Assembly (NCBI GenBank): GCA_046290215.1
Contig: JBKAGC010000001.1
Coordinates: 1 to 64,000 of the forward strand
Direction of reading: 5' to 3'
DNA length: 64,000 nucleotides
From: JAHRVQ01 sp046290215
Lineage (GTDB): Bacteria > Pseudomonadota > Gammaproteobacteria > Pseudomonadales > Azotimanducaceae
Positions 51,643 to 60,529 of this stretch are shown piece after piece (positions within the stretch are counted from its first letter, which is position 1; every line of letters starts with the position of its first letter). The notes under the pieces were generated by a model. The model was not told the DNA's origin and did no database searches. It worked only from the letters and a program-made list of their open reading frames with translations. The translations under genes and the position numbers were made by a program.

Positions 51643-52943
51643 AGCGCTTTGGTTTAACCGGCAGAGGTTTCACGCTGGTTGTGGTCCTGACCCTGGGACT
51701 CATCATTTCACTGTGGGGTGACGGCAACCTGGAGTTGCTGTGGCGAGCACTTGCCATGCTGTCCTGCGTCGCTCTTGTCTTGGAATGGTTAGCGCAACAA
51801 AGAACCCGCATATCGGCTCACCTTAAGCACGAATCAGAGCCGACGGATGACGTAGCCATTGAAACTCGGCTAGGCAAGCGAACGCATTTGACTATCGAAA
51901 TTGAGACAGACAACCAGCGCCAGTTCCGCGCTTATCTGCCTGGCAACGAAGCCTTCGAAGTATATCGACAGAAACTGGTAAACAACCTACTCCACTGCGA
52001 GGTTATGCCGCACCAGCTCGGCTCCCATAGCCCGGGCCAACTGTTTGTACGCACGAAGGGGCTATTTTCACTGAGCACCTGGGATCATGGCGTTGCCATC
52101 GCCGAGTCGATCATCGTCAAAGCCGATCACTCCCTGGCTACTATGAACCTCAACAGTCAGAGTTTTAAACAACGATATGCCGATAAGATAAGCGGTAACG
52201 GTTTTGAATTAGATAGGCTTCGGGACTACCAGCAAGGTGACTCAGTACGCTTTATGGACTGGAAAGCAACCGCCCGACGCCGCAAGAAAACCGTCAGACA
52301 ATTCACCGATGAAAATCAGCAAGAAGTATGTATTTTGTTGGATGCTTCACACTATGGGCGGGTTGAAGTGGACGGTATTAGTCGCTTCACCCATATGCTT
52401 AACACCACGGCCCGGCTATCTAGTCTGGCAAATCGCAGCGGTGACCAGGTGAGCTTTTGCGCCTATGGCGCCACCACAAAAGCCCTTATACCTCCGGGTA
52501 ACTCACACCATCACCATCAAAAAGTCTTACAAAGCCTGGCCGAAGCCACCATTGATGAAGGGCCCGCTAACCATTTGATGGGCTATATGCATGCCTCAAG
52601 ATTCTTAAAGCGTCGCTCGCTGCTCGTATTCATTACTCATTTAGATCATGCCTCTGCCACGGACCATCTGGCCCAAACCATTGCCCTTGCTAGCCGCAAG
52701 CACCTGGTTGTCACGGCTTCAATTCGCGACTACGATCTGGATAAACTTATCGCCACTGATGCGATTCGTTGGCGCGACCCATTCCACGCCCTGGCTGCAA
52801 CCCAGATTAAGGATGCCACGGAAATCTTGATAGGCAAGCTACAGAGGCAAGGTGCATATGTATTACACGCCCACCCAGATACCGTGGATCGCGATCTGGT
52901 AAGCACTTATCAGCGCATCAGGGAAAGGCGCCTGGTGTCATAA
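51639..52943 (+). CDS. DUF58 domain protein
   Basis: A 434-residue protein with two N-terminal hydrophobic segments (GFTLVVVLTLGLIISLWGD and the next), then the DUF58 core RDYQQGDSVRFMDWKATARR and a VWA-like portion (EVCILLDASHYGRV) that keeps part of the MIDAS pattern. DUF58 proteins pair with MoxR ATPases. The exact function is unresolved. Confidence 0.9.
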   Translation: MKRFGLTGRGFTLVVVLTLGLIISLWGDGNLELLWRALAMLSCVALVLEWLAQQRTRISAHLKHESEPTDDVAIETRLGKRTHLTIEIETDNQRQFRAYLPGNEAFEVYRQKLVNNLLHCEVMPHQLGSHSPGQLFVRTKGLFSLSTWDHGVAIAESIIVKADHSLATMNLNSQSFKQRYADKISGNGFELDRLRDYQQGDSVRFMDWKATARRRKKTVRQFTDENQQEVCILLDASHYGRVEVDGISRFTHMLNTTARLSSLANRSGDQVSFCAYGATTKALIPPGNSHHHHQKVLQSLAEATIDEGPANHLMGYMHASRFLKRRSLLVFITHLDHASATDHLAQTIALASRKHLVVTASIRDYDLDKLIATDAIRWRDPFHALAATQIKDATEILIGKLQRQGAYVLHAHPDTVDRDLVSTYQRIRERRLVS

Positions 52944-52952
52944 CAGCAGCAT

Positions 52953-53927
52953 TTATTTTTGCATTGCTGAGTAGCGAAACGGCTTACCCGAGAGCAAATA
53001 GATGAATACCAGCCAATAACCCACGCCAACCGCCACTTTAAAAGCAAACGGGGCATCACTGGGAGAAACGTAGCCTTCAATTATTCCGGCAATAATCAGG
53101 AACGGCACACAAACACCACAAACAATGACGCCTTCCCGGGCCACTCTGCGGAATTCAGCCATTCGACTATTTTGACCAGGATGTGCAATGGCATCGCCCA
53201 GAGCAAAACCCGCGGTTGCGGCGAGGATAATAATACTTAGCTCCACACAACCGTGGGCAATGATGAAGTCCATCAGCCTCGGGTCCAAACCATATTGCGC
53301 CGTGTAGGAAAACGCACACCCTAACATCATGCCATTTAGCACAACGATATACAGGGTCCCAATGCCATAAAGTGACCCCAGGGCAAACGCCATGAACGAC
53401 ACCATAATGTTGTTGGTCATGATACTGAACGCTGCCACAGAAGACGGCATCACATTAAAAATGCCTTCGGTCCAGAGCTCACCTCGATGGACGGCATCAA
53501 TCATGGGTGGTGAAAAAAACGCTGCGATGAGTTCTGGATACTGCGCCACCATGACCCAGCTAACGGCGATGGCAAAAACAAACAGCGCTGTCATCGCTGC
53601 CAGCTTTGGAATTAACCGCATCAAAATCACTGGTAGCTCATAACCCAGCAAACCTCGCGCATCTGGAATAAGAGCCGTCACAGGTTTGGCCAGTTCTTGC
53701 GAGGTACGGATTAGCAAGGCTTCAAGACTACGAGTCAGTTCTGCCTGGGGAAGTTCAGTTCTCGCCAGAGTAAAGTCGCCCTGGGTTTGTTGATAGTCTT
53801 CAAGCAAGCGCTGGGTATCTTTGAGGCTTACCCGCCCCGACTTTTGATGCTGATCCAGGAGCTGCTCCAACTCTCGCCACTGCTCCGCACGGCGGCTAAG
53901 CCAACGCTTTACAACTTCGTCATCCAT
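52953..53927 (-). CDS. SpoIIM family integral membrane protein
   Basis: A 324-residue protein. The first 95 residues are soluble and helical, and the rest contains five to six membrane segments, including AMTALFVFAIAVSWVMVAQY and FIIAHGCVELSIIILAATAG, the latter with the HGxxEL motif typical of stage II sporulation protein M relatives. In non-sporulating proteobacteria it is encoded beside RDD and DUF58 genes, as here. It is convergent with the DUF58 gene and probably part of the same functional cluster. Confidence 0.9.
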   Translation of the reverse strand: MDDEVVKRWLSRRAEQWRELEQLLDQHQKSGRVSLKDTQRLLEDYQQTQGDFTLARTELPQAELTRSLEALLIRTSQELAKPVTALIPDARGLLGYELPVILMRLIPKLAAMTALFVFAIAVSWVMVAQYPELIAAFFSPPMIDAVHRGELWTEGIFNVMPSSVAAFSIMTNNIMVSFMAFALGSLYGIGTLYIVVLNGMMLGCAFSYTAQYGLDPRLMDFIIAHGCVELSIIILAATAGFALGDAIAHPGQNSRMAEFRRVAREGVIVCGVCVPFLIIAGIIEGYVSPSDAPFAFKVAVGVGYWLVFIYLLSGKPFRYSAMQK

Positions 53928-53932
53928 CAGCG

Positions 53933-54628
53933 CTACCTATTTAGTATGGCCTGAATTTCGGCGCGTAGGTCTGGCACATTGCTCGGCCGACCAAACTTCT
54001 CCAGGGCTTTCCCCCCCAGCTTGCCGCGATGCTCTGGCGTCAAATCGTCCCATCGGTCCAGTAGCTTCTGCAAAACCTCCCGTTCCCTGATGGACACACC
54101 TGTTGCTTCTTGCTCTGCTGCCGCATCTGAGGCTGATGTCTCTGCCTGTTCGTAAACCAACAATGTACCAGCAGCGAGATCACCGATACGCACCTGATGC
54201 CGGGTGAATACACAGACCAGAACACCAATCATGTAAAAGCTTGGCAAACTGTCCAGCACCCGCATAACGTTGCGCACTAAGATTGCGCTGGCTGCGGGAA
54301 TGCCACCGTCGACGGTGACTACTTTAATTTTGGCGTATCGTTTCCCCGGACTATTGCCTTGCATCATCAGTTCCAGCACGGGATGGTAAAGAAAATAAAT
54401 GGCACCGGCAGGCAAAAACAACAACCAGTTGTAGGCGCTGGAACCCATCTCCACAAGGTCGAGCAGATAGACTAACAACCAGGCGATTAATACCCAGGCC
54501 ATAGCCGCAAGGATTCGAATGTGCCAGTCAATGGCAAAGGCGTAGGCGCGAGAACCAAGACCTGCAACAGCCATTGAATACTCAAAGCCATAGGCAGAAC
54601 GGATTGTCAGGGTATCTTCTTGCATCAA
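53933..54628 (-). CDS. RDD family membrane protein
   Basis: A 231-residue protein with an RDD domain: the first membrane segment has the Arg/Asp pattern in SRAYAFAIDWH, and the third includes GNSPGKRYAKIKVVTVDGG. The cytoplasmic C-terminal tail of about 70 residues is charged (LLDRWDDLTPEHRGKLG). RDD proteins have been linked to ion transport, but no transport activity can be read here. It is 5 bases before the SpoIIM gene on the same strand. Confidence 0.88.
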   Translation of the reverse strand: MMQEDTLTIRSAYGFEYSMAVAGLGSRAYAFAIDWHIRILAAMAWVLIAWLLVYLLDLVEMGSSAYNWLLFLPAGAIYFLYHPVLELMMQGNSPGKRYAKIKVVTVDGGIPAASAILVRNVMRVLDSLPSFYMIGVLVCVFTRHQVRIGDLAAGTLLVYEQAETSASDAAAEQEATGVSIREREVLQKLLDRWDDLTPEHRGKLGGKALEKFGRPSNVPDLRAEIQAILNR

Positions 54629-54743
54629 GTATCGGGATCAAGCAAACAAGGTCATCATACCCAGCACACCACAGGGGTGAAATGGTTAGTGTTCAGAATC
54701 CCGAATAAATGCTGTATTGGCGGAAATCTGCTCGTTTAATAAG

Positions 54744-54783
54744 CAAAAAAAAGCCCCCGACCGTTACCAGTAGGAGGCTTTTT
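54744..54783 (-). terminator. rho-independent terminator of the thiolase gene
   Basis: Stem AAAAGCCxCC/GGxGGCTTTT around a 14-base loop, followed on the minus strand by a run of eight T residues, about 25 bases after the thiolase stop. Confidence 0.85.
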
Positions 54784-54806
54784 GATTAGCGAACTATTCG
54801 CTCGGT

Positions 54807-56042
54807 TTAGATGCGCTCAATAATGATCGCAGGTGCCATGCCGCCAGCAGCGCACATGGTCACTAAACCAAACTGTTGGTCACGTCGCTCTAGTTCATCC
54901 AGTACTGTGCCGATCAGCATAGAACCGGTGGCACCGATTGGGTGACCCAACGCCATTGCGCCGCCATTCACATTCACCTTATCGCGATCCAAATCCAGAT
55001 CACGGATGAACTTCTCAGCAACGACCGCAAACGCTTCATTGACTTCAAACAGGTCAATGTCGCTAAGGCTCATGCCGGCTTTTTTCAGAACCTTCTTCGC
55101 AGCAGGTACTGGCGCGTTCAGCATCAGTGTAGGTGAATCACCCATGTTGGCCATGGCGACAATACGAGCACGTGGCTTCAAACCATTGGCTTTGGCGTAT
55201 TCCGCAGAAGACATCAATACCGCACCAGCGCCGTCCACAACACCGGATGAGTTACCAGCATGGTGGAAGTGTTCAATCTTCAGATCTGGATACTTTTGTG
55301 CCACCAACTTGCGGAACGTGGTTCCTTTGTCGTCCAGTTCAATATCAGCAATCTTCTCAAACGATGGTGGTAGTTGGCTCAAACCTTCAAGTGTGGTTTG
55401 TGGACGAGGGAATTCCTCGTGATCCAGAGCGACACTACCGTCTTCTTTGTAAACTGTAACCAGTGACTTATCGAAGTAACCATTTTTGATGGCGTGATCA
55501 GCACGACGCTGGGATTCAACCGCCAGGCTGTCGAGTGCTTCACGGCTAATGCCTTCTAGCGTGGCAATAGTATCAGCACAAACACCTTGATGTGGCTGTG
55601 GGTGGACACTGCGCAGGCGGAAGTTGTCGTTATCCAGGAAGGGCGAACCACGGCCGCTACCAGAACCTGCCAAAGACATCATTTCAGTACCGCCACCAAT
55701 GGTCAGATCTTCCATACCAGACATAATGCTGGCAGCAGCGATATTTACAGAGGTAATACCGGAACCACAGAAACGGTCCAGGGTGACACCACTGGCTTTC
55801 ACATCGTAACCAGCATCCAGTGCTGCCATACGCGCCAGGTCACCACTTTGTGGGCCACGCTGGGAACTGGTACCAAACACAATGTCGTCAACTTCAGCAG
55901 TATCAAAACCAACCCGGTCATGCAGGGCTTTTAAAACTGCCGCACCCAGGTGCTGGGGATGTTCATCAGCAAGGGCACCCTTACCTTGTTTACCAATCCC
56001 GCGCGGGGTACGACATGCATCAATAATCCAGGCTTCAGCCAT
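54807..56042 (-). CDS. Acetyl-CoA C-acyltransferase (thiolase)
   Basis: A thiolase of 411 residues that condenses or cleaves acyl-CoAs. The nucleophilic Cys lies in DRFCGSGITSVN near residue 89, the catalytic His in GGAMALGHPIGATG, and the second Cys in VTMCAAGGMAPAII. The sequence resembles the biosynthetic-degradative acyltransferases of fatty-acid oxidation. It is transcribed alone and ended by a strong terminator. The exact chain-length preference is unknown. Confidence 0.93.
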   Translation of the reverse strand: MAEAWIIDACRTPRGIGKQGKGALADEHPQHLGAAVLKALHDRVGFDTAEVDDIVFGTSSQRGPQSGDLARMAALDAGYDVKASGVTLDRFCGSGITSVNIAAASIMSGMEDLTIGGGTEMMSLAGSGSGRGSPFLDNDNFRLRSVHPQPHQGVCADTIATLEGISREALDSLAVESQRRADHAIKNGYFDKSLVTVYKEDGSVALDHEEFPRPQTTLEGLSQLPPSFEKIADIELDDKGTTFRKLVAQKYPDLKIEHFHHAGNSSGVVDGAGAVLMSSAEYAKANGLKPRARIVAMANMGDSPTLMLNAPVPAAKKVLKKAGMSLSDIDLFEVNEAFAVVAEKFIRDLDLDRDKVNVNGGAMALGHPIGATGSMLIGTVLDELERRDQQFGLVTMCAAGGMAPAIIIERI

Positions 56043-56178
56043 GAGATCGCTCCAATATTTATGAAGCAGCTACCTTACTCCCTGCACACCGTGATGTTCA
56101 AATGAAGTTTGGAATAGCCGGTATTATCGGCGAAATACCTAGAACATAGGCCAATTGGCTATAACAAAGCGGGGAGTT

Positions 56179-57366
56179 TTAACCAATCACCCCTGCCGTG
56201 CGAAGTTCCTCAAGATCTCGCTCATCATAGCCAAAAGCGCTCAAAACACTGGCTGTATGTTGGCCGTGCGCTGGACTCGGTGAGGCGGGCTCAAGAGGCT
56301 CGCCCCCAAACCTGGCTGGCGCGCGTAAGTACCGCATTTTGCCCATCAATGGATGTTCAACTTGCTGGAGAGAATCATTGGCGGCAAGTTGCGGCTGAGC
56401 CAACACTTCATCGAAACTCAAACAACGAGCGCAAGGCACATCGTTTTCGCCAAGGCGCTTTAGAATGTCATCCGTACTAAAGGTTAAAAATGCCTCTGCC
56501 AATTCTGCTCGATACGCTTCCATGTTACGCATCAGGGCCTCTAGTGAATTGAAACGCTCGTCTTCAAGTAACTGTTCTTTGCCCAGTGCTTTTAAAACGC
56601 CAAAACGCTGTGCATCGGTGGCAGCGGAGATGGTGATAGCGCCGTCTTGGGTCAGGGTCAGTTGGTAAAGCAAATCCGGCAAATACGGTCCTGGCGTTAC
56701 ATCATCATCCAGCAAGGTGTGATCCATATAACTGTCGGGAAAAAGAAAAAACAAGCCAGAATCCAACATGGATAGATCAATGTGTTGGCCTTCCCCGGTT
56801 TTTTCCCGTAGGTACAGTGCACTGGTCACTGCCTGACAAGCGGTATATGCCGTGACTTTGTCGCACATCAAGTTGCGAATAAAAGTGTGTTCACCCGCAC
56901 CAGCGACAAACCCCTGTGCGTGGGTCATGCCAGTATGGGCTTGAATCACCGGGTCATAAGCCGGAGCGTTTTTCATGGGGCCTTCATGGCCAAAGCCAGA
57001 AATCGCCATATAAATCAGCTTGCTGTTTGCCTCGCGCAACGCCTCACTACCCAGGCCCAGTTTATCCATCACACCCGGACGAAAATTGTGTATCACCACA
57101 TCCACATCCGCGGCGAGTTGGCGCACCAGCTTTTGCCCGGCCTCCTCTTTTAAGTTCACCTTGATGGACTCTTTGCCGCGATTACAGTTCGCAAACAGCG
57201 ATGAGATGCCGCCCTTGGCTGCGCCGATATAACGCATCGGGTCGCCCGCTTCTATTGGCTCCACCTTAATGACCCGGGCGCCCTGCTCGGCCATCATCAT
57301 TGCCGCAAACGAGGCTGTGATCATGGTGGAAAACTCGAGAATGGTAACCCCTGCTAATGGCTTCAC
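56179..57366 (-). CDS. CaiB/BaiF-type (family III) CoA transferase
   Basis: The enzyme moves CoA between carboxylic acids through an aspartyl-CoA intermediate. The 395-residue protein opens PLAGVTILEFSTMITASFAA and has EPIEAGDPMR and DVVIHNFRPGVMDKLGLG, all hallmarks of family III. The catalytic Asp should lie near residue 165-170 in the RNLMCDKVTAY region. The substrate is unknown. It lies beside the thiolase gene but is separated by 136 bases. Confidence 0.93.
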   Translation of the reverse strand: MKPLAGVTILEFSTMITASFAAMMMAEQGARVIKVEPIEAGDPMRYIGAAKGGISSLFANCNRGKESIKVNLKEEAGQKLVRQLAADVDVVIHNFRPGVMDKLGLGSEALREANSKLIYMAISGFGHEGPMKNAPAYDPVIQAHTGMTHAQGFVAGAGEHTFIRNLMCDKVTAYTACQAVTSALYLREKTGEGQHIDLSMLDSGLFFLFPDSYMDHTLLDDDVTPGPYLPDLLYQLTLTQDGAITISAATDAQRFGVLKALGKEQLLEDERFNSLEALMRNMEAYRAELAEAFLTFSTDDILKRLGENDVPCARCLSFDEVLAQPQLAANDSLQQVEHPLMGKMRYLRAPARFGGEPLEPASPSPAHGQHTASVLSAFGYDERDLEELRTAGVIG

Positions 57367-57445
57367 TACTGCCCCCTTTTTATTGTTAGTTTTTGTGGTG
57401 CTCTGTGGCTTTTTAACGTCGCACAGTTTTATTTGCTGAAGTTTT

Positions 57446-58141
57446 CTACTGCGCTATTAACGGCGCCAGGAGATTCTTCTCCTGAAGCCAGTCTCTTAAA
57501 CCCGAGGTGCTGGGAATCATAATCTTGCCATAGCCAAGCTGTATCAAACCATCTGCCTGTAACTGACTTAGCACCTTGCCCGTTGACACTCTTGAGACAC
57601 CAAGACTAAAGGCCAGTTGATCCTGGCGACAAGCAATTTCATATCTTTCCCCGGCACCGCGCACATTCGAGAGCAGTAGCTGGGCAGTGCGGACAATTAA
57701 GGGCTGACGGCGCAAACTGTCCAGGTACTCAAGCAGGGCATGGTGACGACGCAAGGTTAAGGTCAACATGGCCTCAGCTAATTCAGGGTGTTCAGCAAAG
57801 AACTTCATAAATTTCGCTTTTGGGATCTGGCAAACCTCAGACTCACCCTGACTGTAAATGTCGTGAGTGCTAGGTAAACCGGCAAACAACGTGAACTCGC
57901 CAAAACAGTCGCCCACATTAATGGCAGAGGTCATGAGCAAAGAACCATCCGCACCCACATTGCCGGCTATCACCTGACCTGACTGAACGATAGAGAGCCC
58001 AGGCTTCGCATCACCCCTTTGGTGAACCAGTTGCCCGTCTCGATAGCGCACGGTCTTACCCAGCTTGAGTAGTGCTGCCATCAAGTCGTCACTCAGCAAG
58101 CTGGCTAACGCCGGCGTGCCCGCTCGCAGCAGGTCGATCAT
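57446..58141 (-). CDS. Crp/Fnr family transcriptional regulator
   Basis: A 231-residue regulator with an N-terminal cNMP-type beta-roll (GDCFGEFTLFAGLPSTHDIY) and a C-terminal winged helix-turn-helix (RQDQLAFSLGVSRVSTGKVL). No Fnr-type cysteine cluster is present at the N-terminus, so oxygen sensing by an iron-sulfur cluster is unlikely. It is divergent from the dioxygenase gene at 58233, and a perfect inverted repeat lies 11 bases before its ATG, suggesting autoregulation. Confidence 0.92.
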   Translation of the reverse strand: MIDLLRAGTPALASLLSDDLMAALLKLGKTVRYRDGQLVHQRGDAKPGLSIVQSGQVIAGNVGADGSLLMTSAINVGDCFGEFTLFAGLPSTHDIYSQGESEVCQIPKAKFMKFFAEHPELAEAMLTLTLRRHHALLEYLDSLRRQPLIVRTAQLLLSNVRGAGERYEIACRQDQLAFSLGVSRVSTGKVLSQLQADGLIQLGYGKIMIPSTSGLRDWLQEKNLLAPLIAQ

Positions 58142-58152
58142 GAAATTCCCGA

Positions 58153-58172
58153 AATGCTAACTTTTTAGCATT
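58153..58172. promoter_or_regulatory. Palindromic operator AATGCTAA-N4-TTAGCATT
   Basis: A perfect 8-base inverted repeat with spacer CTTT in the 91-base divergent gap between the Crp-like regulator and the dioxygenase gene. Its half-site spacing is that of Fnr/Crp-family sites (5-base arms with N4). The regulator next door is the natural candidate to bind it. Confidence 0.65.
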
Positions 58173-58232
58173 CTATTGCAGTTTTTATGACTAAGGTAGC
58201 GGAAACATCAGTACAGAACTGGGAGGGAAGTC

Positions 58233-59075
58233 ATGAGCCAATTAACCATCCAACCGCATCAGGGCGCCGGTGCCGAGATCTTCGGCGTTGATCTGGGCAA
58301 CCTTAGCGACAACGAATTCAATGCAATACAAAAAGCCTATGTTGAATATGGCCTGGTATTTTTTCGCGACCAGACCATCACCGAGGAGCAGCATATTGAG
58401 CTGGCGAAGCGTTTCGGGCCAATCAATATCAACCGCTTTTTTACCGCTAATAGCAGCTACCCGGAAATTGCCATGGTCACCAAAGAGGCCAATCAAGAGG
58501 TCAATATTGGCGGTGGCTGGCACACGGATCACTCCTATGACCAGGAGCCTGCCATGGGTTCAATTCTGGTGGCGCGGGAGTTACCGAAACAAGGCGGCGA
58601 TACCTGGTTTGTCAGCATGTACAACGCTTTAGAGGGTCTATCAGACGGTCTTCTGGACACCTTAAAGAATCTCAACGCGGTGCATTCAGCGCGACATGTG
58701 TTTGGCACCGACACCGAATATCAAAAAGGTACGGGGGATCGTCTAGGCAACAGCAACACCGCCGATCAGCTGGTGGACCCGGTACACCCTGTGATCATCA
58801 AACACCCACTGTCTGGCAAGCCTACTTTGTATGTGAATCCTGCCTTCACACGTCACTTTGCAGGCTGGACGATTGAAGAGTCCGCGCCACTACTGGGCTA
58901 CCTTTATCAACATGCGGTGCAGGAAGCGCGCATTTGTAAATTTAACTGGCAGCCAGGTTCCGTGGCCTTCTGGGACAATCGCGCCACGTGGCACTTCGCC
59001 CAGAATGATTACCAGGGCGAGCGCCGTGAAATGCATCGCATCACGTTAGATGGCTGCGCCCTGGAAGCTGCCTAG
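58233..59075 (+). CDS. TauD/TfdA family alpha-ketoglutarate dioxygenase
   Basis: A Fe(II)/2-oxoglutarate dioxygenase of 280 residues with GGGAG-type ribosome site before the ATG. The metal-binding HxD is in GWHTDHSYDQEP near residue 98, the distal His in RATWHFAQNDYQG and the 2-oxoglutarate Arg in REMHRITLDG. Members act on taurine, aryloxyalkanoates or related acids. The substrate here cannot be named. It is probably controlled by the adjacent Crp-like regulator. Confidence 0.92.
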   Translation: MSQLTIQPHQGAGAEIFGVDLGNLSDNEFNAIQKAYVEYGLVFFRDQTITEEQHIELAKRFGPININRFFTANSSYPEIAMVTKEANQEVNIGGGWHTDHSYDQEPAMGSILVARELPKQGGDTWFVSMYNALEGLSDGLLDTLKNLNAVHSARHVFGTDTEYQKGTGDRLGNSNTADQLVDPVHPVIIKHPLSGKPTLYVNPAFTRHFAGWTIEESAPLLGYLYQHAVQEARICKFNWQPGSVAFWDNRATWHFAQNDYQGERREMHRITLDGCALEAA

Positions 59076-59090
59076 ACCTTTATTGGCCCA

Positions 59091-59843
59091 TCAAAATTCG
59101 AGCGGCGTTGGCAAATGCTGCTCGAAGATCCAATCCCGCTGTTCGATCAAGCGCTGATCAAACGACTCGATAAACTTTACAGTAGAATCGTAGGATTTGC
59201 GCAAAAACCCAGGCATCGGATTGATTTCGTGGGGTTGCGGTTGGAGTAAATTGGAAAAGTAGGCCCAGTATAAATCCGCTGCGGTGAAGCGATCGCCAAT
59301 GAGATAATGACCAGGCTGTTGCGCCAGGTGGTCAGCAAGAAACGTTAAAAAGCTTTGCAGTTCTTCTTTTGCTTTGCTGACTACTTGCGGATCATAGAGA
59401 TAATCTTTCAGCATGGGATTCTTAAAGGCGTTATCACCCATGGCCTGGTAGGTGGTATCTAACATCATGGTTCTGGCGTTCCAGGCAAAACCATTTTCAC
59501 CGGCAATTTCATTAATTAGCCCGACCATTTGCATGCGCAGCTCACGCTCTGCTGGCACCAGAGAGGGACCTTTGCCAAGTCGTTCAGCAAGGTCAATCAA
59601 CTCTAACCAGCGCACTCTAGGTGCTTCATCGTTATACATGGCCACCGGCGCATTGCGATGTTTGGTCCAGGCTACCAATTCAGGGTTGGCTTGTCCGCCC
59701 TGCTGCAACACCGGGATGAACTCCACCTGATGATGACGAAACAAAGCCTTGGCAGACTCGCTCCAGGGACCGGGTACACCGGCGGTGAGAACCAGGCGCA
59801 AGCCCGGGAGATCTTTTGCGGCTTCGACGCTTTGATATTCCAT
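59091..59843 (-). CDS. Glutathione S-transferase-like protein
   Basis: A 250-residue protein with a thioredoxin-like N-terminal domain (LVLTAGVPGPWSESAKALFR) and a helical C-terminal domain containing YLIGDRFTAADLYWAYF, the GST signature. The N-terminal fold lacks a clear cis-Pro/Ser pair seen in ordinary GSTs, so it may be a divergent or non-catalytic member. Its stop is 15 bases from the dioxygenase stop in a convergent arrangement, and its start is 3 bases from the VOC stop. Confidence 0.85.
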   Translation of the reverse strand: MEYQSVEAAKDLPGLRLVLTAGVPGPWSESAKALFRHHQVEFIPVLQQGGQANPELVAWTKHRNAPVAMYNDEAPRVRWLELIDLAERLGKGPSLVPAERELRMQMVGLINEIAGENGFAWNARTMMLDTTYQAMGDNAFKNPMLKDYLYDPQVVSKAKEELQSFLTFLADHLAQQPGHYLIGDRFTAADLYWAYFSNLLQPQPHEINPMPGFLRKSYDSTVKFIESFDQRLIEQRDWIFEQHLPTPLEF

Positions 59844-59846
59844 GGT

Positions 59847-60251
59847 TTAACTCATTTGTAGTAATTCAACCCAGTTACCATCTGGGTCTTCTATGATAGA
59901 AATGGTGACACCCGGACGAATGTCAGTGGGCGGCACCGCTATCTTATAACCCGCGTCCTGACACTCCTGGGTGGCGGCTTTCAGGTTACTCACAGAAATC
60001 GTGAAATACCGGTAACCAGTTGCGCCGCCAATACCGCCGGGAGGTGCAACCGCTTTCGGCGTTTTTGCATTCACAACAATTTTTAAGGTGGTGGTGCCAC
60101 ACTGTAAGCGCACCATTTTGCCGCCGCCGGGCATATCCATTTCACCGTCCACCGGTAAGCCCAGCGTGTCGCGATAAAATTTGAGTACTGCCTCTGCATC
60201 CGTTGTGACCAGGCCGAGGTCAACGGAATCCTTGGTAATTTCCAAAGCCAT
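59847..60251 (-). CDS. VOC family protein
   Basis: A 134-residue glyoxalase-fold protein: LGLVTTDAEAVLKFYRDTLG in the first half and PGVTISIIEDPDGNWVELLQ at the C-terminus, the usual metal-site strand. It lies between the MoaD-like and GST-like genes on the same strand (25 and 3 bases), so it belongs to the molybdenum hydroxylase operon. It may act on the same pathway's intermediate. The substrate is unknown. Confidence 0.88.
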   Translation of the reverse strand: MALEITKDSVDLGLVTTDAEAVLKFYRDTLGLPVDGEMDMPGGGKMVRLQCGTTTLKIVVNAKTPKAVAPPGGIGGATGYRYFTISVSNLKAATQECQDAGYKIAVPPTDIRPGVTISIIEDPDGNWVELLQMS

Positions 60252-60276
60252 TGTCTTTCCTTAAATCTATTGAGAG

Positions 60277-60519
60277 TTAGCCGCCGACGATTCTTGGCAT
60301 CACAAACACTTCGGCGCCTTCGGGAATGGGTGTTTCCCAGCTATCACGATAAATCGTGCCATTGATGGCCACGGCGATGCCGTCTTCATCAAACTGACTT
60401 AAGCCGGGATAACGATCTTTCAAGCGGGTTAAGAGTTCACGAATGGTGTCTGCCTCGACTTGCACAGAGTCAGCACCATCCATGACATCTCGTAATGGGC
60501 CAGAAACTGAAACCTTCAC
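60277..60519 (-). CDS. MoaD/ThiS-like sulfur carrier protein
   Basis: An 80-residue ubiquitin-fold sulfur carrier ending in the diglycine RIVGG needed for thiocarboxylate formation. MoaD supplies sulfur to molybdopterin and ThiS to thiazole. Position 10 bases after the molybdenum hydroxylase large-subunit gene makes a molybdopterin-related role more likely. Confidence 0.85.
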   Translation of the reverse strand: MKVSVSGPLRDVMDGADSVQVEADTIRELLTRLKDRYPGLSQFDEDGIAVAINGTIYRDSWETPIPEGAEVFVMPRIVGG

Positions 60520-60529
60520 GCTTCAGCCT

